Shown in pieces: positions 1 to 5,050 of a DNA stretch of 8,442 bases. Source of the stretch: JADGGM01 sp035277485 (GTDB taxonomy: Bacteria > Gemmatimonadota > Gemmatimonadetes > Gemmatimonadales > Gemmatimonadaceae); the NCBI GenBank assembly GCA_035277485.1, contig DATEKK010000136.1, positions 1-8,442 of the forward strand. Direction: 5' to 3'. The notes under the pieces were generated by a model. That model did not search any database, was not told where the DNA came from, and worked only from the letters and a program-made list of their open reading frames with translations. The translations under genes and the position numbers were made by a program. The first letter of the stretch is position 1; the number at the start of each line of letters is the position of its first letter.

Positions 1-106
1 CGCGGATATTGATGTCCTTCCACTCCCTCAGGCGGCGTAGCCCGCCGCTTCCCCCTTCCCCCAGCGTCAGCGCTTCCCCCAGCGAGCGACAGCGAGCGCT
101 TCCCCG
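1..106. repeat. Left-edge non-coding stretch with short direct repeats
   Basis: No supported gene lies here. The stretch is built from reused short words: CGCTTCCCC starts at 46, 71 and 97 (spacing 25-26 bp), TTCCCCCAGCG occurs at 56-66 and 74-84, and AGCGAGCG at 81-88 and 91-98. A small hairpin, GGCGG-CGTAGC-CCGCC, sits at 31-46. It has no adjoining T-tract on either strand, so I do not call it an intrinsic terminator. The region lies just downstream of the patatin gene's stop codon and looks like degenerate intergenic repeat DNA. A further minus-strand gene could begin left of the window, but nothing here proves it. Confidence 0.5.
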
Positions 107-1216
107 TTAGGCACCAACCGCCACCGCCTTCCTCGGATACAGATGCTCGAGCCTGACGTTCGCCTCGGCGTACTCGCGCCCAGCCTTCTGGTAGGCGGGC
201 ATGTTCGCGATGCGGTCGAGCCGCATGTCGAGCTCCTGCACCGGCCCGTCGGGCGTCGCCACGTTGAAGACCTGGTTGTAGCGCACGTACGTGAACCGCT
301 TCTGCTCCCCGGAGAGAAGCGACGGCCCCGCGCCGGACAGCGCGCCGATCTCGTTGTCGATGGGCGCCCCGAACACGCAGTCGCCTAACGCACGACACAT
401 CACGTCCTGCTGCTGCGACGCCGCGTCGATGAGCGCCGGCACCGCGAACTTGAGCTGGTCCATCACCGTGATCTGCTCGGCCACTTTGTCGGGCAGATGG
501 ATGCGCTCGTAGCCCGTCCCAACGGAGATCACGTGCAGCGCCTCACGACCCGACGGCCAGCCGAAGCGATACTGCGGCAACGTCGCCATGAGCACCGCGA
601 TGAGCGATGGATTGTTGAACGGCGTCACGCCGCCATCGACGAACAGGAATTTGTGCCGCCCGAAATCGACGCGCTCCGGCGCGAAATACGTGGGCGCGGC
701 CGTGCTCGCGCGCAAGAGCTTCCATAGCGGGACGTTCAGATTGCAATCGGGACGCGACCGGTCGTTGTAGTGCGCGTCGGGATGATTCGTCACCGGCCAC
801 GGCGAGCCCGTCGTCGCGTTGCGCATGAGGACGAGCAGCTTGATCGCCAATCGCGGTGACCCCATGAGCACGGGCTGCTCGTGGTCTTCGTCTTCGCTGA
901 AGTGTTGGCGAAAGAAGTCAGCCACCGCATCCGCGCGATACTTCCGCTTCCATTGGCGGTACCACGGCTCGCGCTGGAACATGAACGGCCCGAACTCCAT
1001 GTACAGCCGCTCGATCTCGGCCACCGGCTTCCGTAAGGCGAGGAAGGCGGCGATGATCGCGCCGGTGCTGGTGCCGGCCACCAGGTCGAGCACGTCGGCC
1101 AGCACGAGATCGGGGGCCTGTCGCTCCTCCCTGAGCAGCGCCTCGATGCGCGCCAGAATCTGCAGCGTGAAAATGCCGCGTACGCCGCCGCCATCCAACG
1201 TGAGGATTCGCTTCAT
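107..1216 (-). CDS. Patatin-like phospholipase (acyl hydrolase)
   Basis: Predicted serine lipid hydrolase of the patatin family, which cleaves acyl chains from membrane phospholipids with a Ser-Asp dyad. Seen, numbering from the ATG at 1216 (369 residues): the oxyanion-hole motif DGGGVRG at 8-14, the nucleophile elbow GTSTG at 48-52 with Ser50, and VDGG at 193-196 with the catalytic Asp194. All key residues are intact. There is no signal peptide or membrane segment, so it is probably cytosolic and acts on the inner membrane face. The ATG at 1216 is chosen because AGGGTGG lies a few bases upstream (1222-1228) and patatins commonly begin close to the glycine-rich motif; an in-frame TTG at 1240 would add eight residues. 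The stop codon TAA lies inside a CGTTAGGC motif. The gene follows the SLOG/membrane-protein gene by 62 bp on the same strand, so co-transcription is likely. Patatins serve as CBASS effectors (CapV), but they also occur alone in lipid turnover, so the defence role is inferred from context. Confidence 0.93.
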   Translation of the reverse strand: MKRILTLDGGGVRGIFTLQILARIEALLREERQAPDLVLADVLDLVAGTSTGAIIAAFLALRKPVAEIERLYMEFGPFMFQREPWYRQWKRKYRADAVADFFRQHFSEDEDHEQPVLMGSPRLAIKLLVLMRNATTGSPWPVTNHPDAHYNDRSRPDCNLNVPLWKLLRASTAAPTYFAPERVDFGRHKFLFVDGGVTPFNNPSLIAVLMATLPQYRFGWPSGREALHVISVGTGYERIHLPDKVAEQITVMDQLKFAVPALIDAASQQQDVMCRALGDCVFGAPIDNEIGALSGAGPSLLSGEQKRFTYVRYNQVFNVATPDGPVQELDMRLDRIANMPAYQKAGREYAEANVRLEHLYPRKAVAVGA

Positions 1217-1220
1217 GTCA

Positions 1221-1228
1221 TCCACCCT
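1221..1228 (-). promoter_or_regulatory. Ribosome binding site of the patatin gene
   Basis: On the minus strand AGGGTGGA precedes the ATG at 1216 with a four-base gap. It is the best Shine-Dalgarno-like match near this start and favours the ATG over the TTG at 1240. Confidence 0.45.
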
Positions 1229-1278
1229 GACCGCAGCCAACGTGAACGGTCCGCCGCTCGCGCGCCGTTAGGCAGCGC

Positions 1279-3336
1279 TCAAGCTTCCAACAGGTCCCGC
1301 GAGTACAACACCGACCATTCGGCCACTTCGTCGCTCAACATCTGGGCGCACACTTCGCCTAAATCGAACGCCTCGAGCGTCCACCCACCCGGGTCGCCGG
1401 CTCCGCTGTTCGCGTGCGCCGCCCGCATGCGCGCCTGCAGCACCTCGCACTCGGCCCGGCATCCCTCGAGCATCTCCACCATCACCGCCGACCGCTCGGC
1501 GATGCGCAGACATTCGGACTGGAAGCGAATGCTGTTGAGGCTCGCAACCGCCGCGGGTAATACCGCCGCGAAGAACACCAGCACCGGTCCGTACGAGTGG
1601 CCGGCCTCCACCAACCCACCGCGAACGCCGAGGAGCCGAGCCAGGATGAGGAGCAGGTCGAGGAACACGATGATGATCACGGCAAGGTTCAAGCGCCACA
1701 CCCACCGCTGGATCCAGCGGTGCATGCGCAGCTGGGTATGGCTCGTTGCCCGATGATACTCGATCTGCGTCGCGAGCCAATTGTCGTGCACGTGGGCGAG
1801 CGCACGGTCCACGTCGGATCGCACGACACGAGTCGTGCTGCGTGAAGGCGTCGCCGGTGTCGCCACGGGAGACATTCCCGTGTCGGGAGGGGCCTGGCGA
1901 ATCAGCGCTTGCAGCAGCCAGTCGATCACGCTCTGCCGCAGCGCGGTCGCCGCGTACCGCGCGACGCGCGGCGGCGCCAATCGCAGCGACGCCATCGGCG
2001 ACAGGTAGTACATCGCCCGGAGTCGCTCGGCGAGGTACCGGTAGTCGACTGCTTTGCTGTTCCAGTGGTGGCTGTTGCCGCGATGGGTGTTGAGAAAGAT
2101 GGCGACCAGCACCGCCAGCTCGACGATCGCGATCGAGAACAACACACGTCCGCCCACGCCTTCCGGCGCGAGATGCCGGGCGAGGAAGAGCAGATACACC
2201 AACGTCGCTACGGCGAGCGCCACCGCCAATGCGGCGAGCGTGTAGTTGAGGAGGAACGCGCCCCGATAGAGCCCCGTGTAGTGCGCGCTCAACTGCGCCG
2301 CCCGCGCGCGGAACGCGGCAAAGGGCTCGACCACCGTGTCGGCGCCGCTCGCCGTTAGGCGGTGGAAGCGCCGCACGAAGGCCGTCCACAACCGCGGTCG
2401 CACGCGCGCGCGACGCTCGCCGCCGCCGAAGAACTCATCGAGCAGCTCCGCTTCGGCGCCGTCCAGGCGCGCGGCCCCTCGGTCGGCATCCTCTCGCGCA
2501 AACGGCCCCGCGCGCGACGTACGCGGATCAGCCAGAATGCGCGTGACGACCTGGTCGACGGTCCCGTGCCACGGCGCCGCCGACGGCTCGGCCAACCGCT
2601 CCAGGTCCACCGGCCGCGTGATGACGGTCACGGGTCGGCCGCCTTCATCCGCCGCCGCCGAGAGCAGGATGACGGGCATGCCTAACGCAACCGCGGCCGC
2701 CATCGTTTCGCGCGTGCCGCCGGCCCCCGCGCCGGAGTCGAGGTCGGCGCTGGCGATGAGCAGGTCGCAGTGTCGGAGGAGCGCGGCCGCCTGCACGCGA
2801 AACGCGCGATTGCGGCGTTCCGTCGTTAGGCGATCCGGTCCCGCATGGTGCGGCGGGTGCGGCACGCACCGGCCATCGAGCTCGATGGCGTACGCGCAGC
2901 GGCCGAGGAGCGTGTCGAACGCTGCCTTGTCGTTGACTTCGCTGTTGTCGCGAAAGGACGCGGCGTCGCACGGCAGGATCGCGACCAGCTCGAAGTCGGT
3001 GCGCGCCCCGGGCTTGGATGGGCTCGTGCGCGCCTCGCACTCGAACGCCAACATCGACTCGAAGGCGATCTGGTCCGTTCCGTCGGCCAACCCTGATACG
3101 ACGCGCATGAGTGGCCGCGCGGGGCTGTCGTCATCGCCCGGGGCGTAGTACGAGCAGATGTCCGGCCGGGTTGATGGGTCGCGCGCCGGCGACAACGCCT
3201 CGAGCCGCGTTGCCAGGACGCGATAGACCTGTGTGAACAGCTCGTGAAGCCGAGCGCGCTGCGATTCCGGGAGCTTGATGACCCCGGCGACGCCGACGCG
3301 GAGCACGAGTCTCGGCTTCTCGAGCGGGCTGAGCAT
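1279..3336 (-). CDS. SLOG-domain protein with two membrane hairpins (SLATT-like), candidate nucleotide-gated membrane effector
   Basis: 685 residues. Residues 8-230 show a SLOG-type (DprA/LOG Rossmann-like) fold: RVGVAG at 13-18, VVSGLADGTDQIA at 79-91, a hydrophobic strand with CDLLIASAD at 190-198, and the GGT loop GGTRETMAAAVALGMPVILL at 206-225. After a charged helical linker (280-355) come two probable transmembrane helices (about 361-386 and 397-416). A soluble helical stretch of about 130 residues follows, then two more helices (about 548-569 and 581-602) and a helical tail. Each membrane pair is followed by an N-S...A-E-R helix (426-440 and 601-615), suggesting a repeated SLATT-like unit. 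SLOG domains are known to bind nucleotide-derived ligands (for example in ThsA of Thoeris), and SLATT domains are predicted membrane-perturbing effectors; function here is inferred. The ATG at 3336 has no clear ribosome binding site. It is the first gene of the cassette with the patatin gene. The exact subfamily is uncertain. Confidence 0.85.
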   Translation of the reverse strand: MLSPLEKPRLVLRVGVAGVIKLPESQRARLHELFTQVYRVLATRLEALSPARDPSTRPDICSYYAPGDDDSPARPLMRVVSGLADGTDQIAFESMLAFECEARTSPSKPGARTDFELVAILPCDAASFRDNSEVNDKAAFDTLLGRCAYAIELDGRCVPHPPHHAGPDRLTTERRNRAFRVQAAALLRHCDLLIASADLDSGAGAGGTRETMAAAVALGMPVILLSAAADEGGRPVTVITRPVDLERLAEPSAAPWHGTVDQVVTRILADPRTSRAGPFAREDADRGAARLDGAEAELLDEFFGGGERRARVRPRLWTAFVRRFHRLTASGADTVVEPFAAFRARAAQLSAHYTGLYRGAFLLNYTLAALAVALAVATLVYLLFLARHLAPEGVGGRVLFSIAIVELAVLVAIFLNTHRGNSHHWNSKAVDYRYLAERLRAMYYLSPMASLRLAPPRVARYAATALRQSVIDWLLQALIRQAPPDTGMSPVATPATPSRSTTRVVRSDVDRALAHVHDNWLATQIEYHRATSHTQLRMHRWIQRWVWRLNLAVIIIVFLDLLLILARLLGVRGGLVEAGHSYGPVLVFFAAVLPAAVASLNSIRFQSECLRIAERSAVMVEMLEGCRAECEVLQARMRAAHANSGAGDPGGWTLEAFDLGEVCAQMLSDEVAEWSVLYSRDLLEA

Positions 3337-3606
3337 CGCACAACGGTAGCACGGGCTCGCACCATTGGCGATGGTTTGTCAGACAGCGGAGGCGCACACG
3401 AGAACGACCGAGCTCTCGCGAATCCGCCTCCGACGACGATGACAGTCTCACGAATGTGAGCGCGGACGGGGCCGGACACAAACGGACAAGCAGGAAGGTG
3501 TTGTTGATCCGAAAGGCCGCAGCATCTCGATGCGCGTGAATACTATAGTAGGGAACAGACGTTCCCACCTCAGAAGCGGCCCGAACTGCAGACCACCTGA
3601 CTAACG
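3337..3606 (-). promoter_or_regulatory. Upstream control region of the SLOG-patatin cassette, rich in palindromes
   Basis: This 270-bp gap lies between the NIPSNAP stop codon and the SLOG gene start, and I see no gene in it. It holds several short perfect inverted repeats: ACCAT-N5-ATGGT (3361-3375), TGTC-A-GACA (3377-3385), CTCAC-GAAT-GTGAG (3447-3460), GCATC-TC-GATGC (3522-3533), TACTATAGTA (3541-3550) and GGGAAC-AGAC-GTTCCC (3551-3566). The two nearest the start codon are placed like operators. No -35/-10 pair is convincing. On the minus strand TACCGT at 3343-3348 lies six bases before the ATG and could be the -10 of a leaderless transcript, but no -35 fits. A stretch near 3462-3488 carries CGGAC words like those found after two other stop codons in the window. 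Confidence 0.4.
3541..3566. promoter_or_regulatory. Two adjoining palindromes, candidate operator
   Basis: TACTATAGTA (3541-3550) is a perfect 10-bp palindrome and an A/T island in GC-rich DNA. It abuts GGGAAC-AGAC-GTTCCC (3551-3566), an inverted repeat with perfect 6-bp arms. TACTA/TAGTA half-sites resemble the ACTA/TAGT cores of BlaI/MecI-type operators, but no such regulator gene lies in the window. The GGGAAC stem could also be a weak hairpin after the NIPSNAP transcript; it lacks a U-tract. It lies about 205-230 bp upstream of the SLOG gene start. Confidence 0.35.
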
Positions 3607-4068
3607 CTACCGTCCTGCCGGCACCTCGAACGTCCCGTCCACCACCTGCACGAAGTTGCGCTCCTCGCGGAAAATGCAGCGCTTCTGCTGCGCGAACTTG
3701 AAGTTCTCCTGCGCATCCGGGTCGGTTTTCAACCGGTCCTTGTACCGCTCGTACGACGCGAGACTGTCGAACGCGATGAGGCCCCACGCCACGTCGTTAG
3801 TCCCTTCGTAAGGCAGGAAGTACCCGATGAGATGCCCGCCGCACCGCGGAATCACCTTGCCCCAATTCGCGGCGTACTGCGCGAACGCCTCGCGCTGAAA
3901 CGGGTCGATCTGATAGCGGATCACGCACGTGATGGTCATGGGTGTGCTCCGGTCGGCGGGACGGACGGCACGCAGTCGCACGAGCGCCAGCGCCGCCCAG
4001 GCGGCGAGCCCCGTCTTGAGTGCATCGCGACGGCCGATGTGCCCGGTCGCGAAGTCGTCGGCATCCAT
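3607..4068 (-). CDS. NIPSNAP-family protein, possible Tat-like N-terminal extension
   Basis: The core, from MTITCVIRYQIDPFQREAF onward, is a typical bacterial NIPSNAP protein of about 110 residues (dimeric alpha-beta barrel-like fold, biochemical role unknown). Recognisable features are the conserved IPRCGGHLIGYFLPYEGTNDVAWGLIAFDSL stretch's core words (IPRCGG, GYFLP, EGTNDVAWG) and the ending VVDGTFEVP. Start choice is open. The ATG at 3939 has GGAG six bases upstream and gives the usual family length. The frame extends to an ATG at 4068 and a TTG at 4077, adding RRDALKTGLAAWAALALV, a twin-arginine-like segment. The extension's third codon positions are about 80% G/C, as expected for coding DNA, so I give the longer form while keeping both possible. 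The gene diverges from an ArsR-type regulator, a likely controller. The stop is TAG. Confidence 0.85.
   Translation of the reverse strand: MDADDFATGHIGRRDALKTGLAAWAALALVRLRAVRPADRSTPMTITCVIRYQIDPFQREAFAQYAANWGKVIPRCGGHLIGYFLPYEGTNDVAWGLIAFDSLASYERYKDRLKTDPDAQENFKFAQQKRCIFREERNFVQVVDGTFEVPAGR
3947..3950 (-). promoter_or_regulatory. Internal ribosome binding site for the short NIPSNAP form
   Basis: GGAG on the minus strand sits seven to ten bases before the internal ATG at 3939. It supports translation of a 110-residue cytosolic form in place of, or alongside, the extended form. Confidence 0.45.
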
Positions 4069-4085
4069 GTCGGCCAAGCTAGCGG

Positions 4086-4114
4086 TTGCCGAGCGTCCAC
4101 ACTTCGCTTATGGT
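4086..4114 (+). promoter_or_regulatory. Sigma70-like promoter of the ArsR gene, probably leaderless
   Basis: TTGCCG (4086-4091) and TATGGT (4109-4114) are separated by 17 bp, the preferred spacing. Transcription would start about seven bases after the -10, at or next to the ATG at 4121, and there is no Shine-Dalgarno sequence. The pentamer TATGG is repeated at 4109-4113 and 4120-4124, eleven base pairs apart, which could mark regulator contacts on one helix face. The promoter lies in the gap shared with the divergent NIPSNAP gene, so bound regulator could affect both. Confidence 0.45.
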
Positions 4115-4120
4115 CAAAGT

Positions 4121-4819
4121 ATGGATGTCACCCGCCGCACCGACGCCCACGCCGCCCGCGCCGCCGCCGCCATCGGCGAGCCCGCGCGCGCCAGTATGCT
4201 CTATTGCCTGCTCGACGGCCGCGCCCGCACGAGCACCGAGCTCGCCTTGGTCGCCGGCGTGAGCCCGTCGACCGCCAGCGTCCACCTGCACAAACTCGAA
4301 GCCGAGCATTTGACCAGGGTTCGGGTGCAGGGCAAGCATCGATACTACAGTCTCGATGGGCCCGAGGTGGCCGCCGTGCTCGAAGCGCTGAGCGTGCTCG
4401 CCGGCGCCGCGCGCAGCGCGTTTGTGCCCAACACGCCCGACCACCTCCGCGCCGCGCGCACCTGCTACGACCACATGGCCGGCACCCTCGGCGTCGTCAT
4501 CCACGACCGCCTAACGGAACTCGGCTGGCTCACAGTGCCTAACGGAGAGGAGACGTACGACGTGACGCCGAAGGGCGCCCGGGGGCTCGCCGCGTTAGGC
4601 ATCGACGTCGACGCCGCGCGCGCCCTCCGCCGCCGGTTCGCCTGCGCCTGCCTCGACTGGAGCGAGCGGCGCGCACACCTGGGCGGCGCCCTGGGCGCCG
4701 CCCTCCTCAACCTCGCGCTCGCCAAAAAGTGGGTCGCCCGCGACCGGCAGAGCCGAGCGCTGGTGGTTACGGGCGTCGGCCACCGGCACCTGGAGAAAGA
4801 GCTCGGCGTACGCACGTGA
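4121..4819 (+). CDS. ArsR/SmtB-type winged-helix transcriptional regulator
   Basis: 232 residues. Residues 11-92 form an ArsR-type winged helix-turn-helix: the A-A-I-G-E-P-A-R start, the recognition region ELALVAGVSPSTASVHLHKLE (about 40-60), and the wing with GKHRYYSL (71-78). The C-terminal half is longer than in classical ArsR proteins (about 100-120 residues). It carries CYDHMAG (115-121), a second winged-helix-like segment with TYDVTPKG, and CACLDWSERRAHLG (175-188). Cys115, His118, Cys175, Cys177 and His186 could form a metal or redox sensing site; that is inference. The start at 4121 fits the usual family N-terminus and the promoter just upstream; the frame also extends upstream to an ATG at 4067, which would run into the NIPSNAP start. 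It is divergent to NIPSNAP, so it is likely a local regulator of that gene and of itself. Confidence 0.92.
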   Translation: MDVTRRTDAHAARAAAAIGEPARASMLYCLLDGRARTSTELALVAGVSPSTASVHLHKLEAEHLTRVRVQGKHRYYSLDGPEVAAVLEALSVLAGAARSAFVPNTPDHLRAARTCYDHMAGTLGVVIHDRLTELGWLTVPNGEETYDVTPKGARGLAALGIDVDAARALRRRFACACLDWSERRAHLGGALGAALLNLALAKKWVARDRQSRALVVTGVGHRHLEKELGVRT

Positions 4820-4930
4820 AGGCGGATGGAACAAGATACGCCCGCACACGTAAGGACCTGAACGCATCGCAGAGCAACATCCGGCTTTGCCCAGTCCGGT
4901 CTCGTTCCGTCCGTCTTTACGGGCGCACGC
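4806..4930 (+). repeat. Long imperfect inverted repeat straddling the ArsR stop codon
   Basis: Arms 4806-4837 and 4899-4930 (32 bases each) pair as RNA with 25 Watson-Crick pairs, 4 G-U pairs and only 3 mismatches, around a loop of 61 bases. The central 22 bp (4816-4837 with 4899-4920) has a single mismatch. The left arm includes the last codons and TGA stop of the ArsR gene. No U-tract follows the right arm, so this is not a canonical intrinsic terminator. It may be a transcript-end or stabilising hairpin, or the remains of a small inverted-repeat element. Confidence 0.6.
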
Positions 4931-4934
4931 GACA

Positions 4935-4973
4935 CCTGCTATTGTCCACCATTCCAGAACGCTCCATAGCAGG
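4935..4973. promoter_or_regulatory. 8-bp inverted repeat upstream of the first LVIVD gene
   Basis: CCTGCTAT (4935-4942) and ATAGCAGG (4966-4973) are perfect reverse complements 23 bp apart. The left half overlaps a weak promoter candidate, TTTACG (4916-4921) with TATTGT (4940-4945) at 18-bp spacing. It could be an operator for the downstream secreted-protein gene, about 80-115 bp before its start. The promoter call itself is weak. Confidence 0.3.
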
Positions 4974-5050
4974 CTCTTGAGCCACGGGCCCTGTGGGTCA
5001 CGCCCGTCCGGATCCCGTTGGACCACTACACACACCGCGAGCCCAAACCA

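Noticed and set aside
31..46. Intrinsic terminator for the patatin transcript
   Set aside because: The stem is only five base pairs and no T-run follows on the minus strand.
1268..2389. Minus-strand open frame of 373 codons
   Set aside because: It overlaps the SLOG/membrane-protein gene in another frame and has a low-complexity Arg/Gly/Ala composition with no family features.
2336..3148. Plus-strand open frame of 270 codons opposite the SLOG domain
   Set aside because: It is antisense to a well-supported domain, and its composition is Ser/Arg/Ala-rich without motifs.
107..3336. Calling the cassette CBASS
   Set aside because: No CD-NTase or Cap2/Cap3 gene is visible; a patatin alone does not define the system.
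3551..3566. Rho-independent terminator of the NIPSNAP gene
   Set aside because: The stem is six base pairs and is followed on the minus strand by TACTATAGTA, not a U-tract. An operator is equally likely.
4806..4930. Mobile miniature element (MITE)
   Set aside because: The arms are long, but the left arm contains normal ArsR coding sequence and no target-site duplication is evident. I report it only as an inverted repeat.
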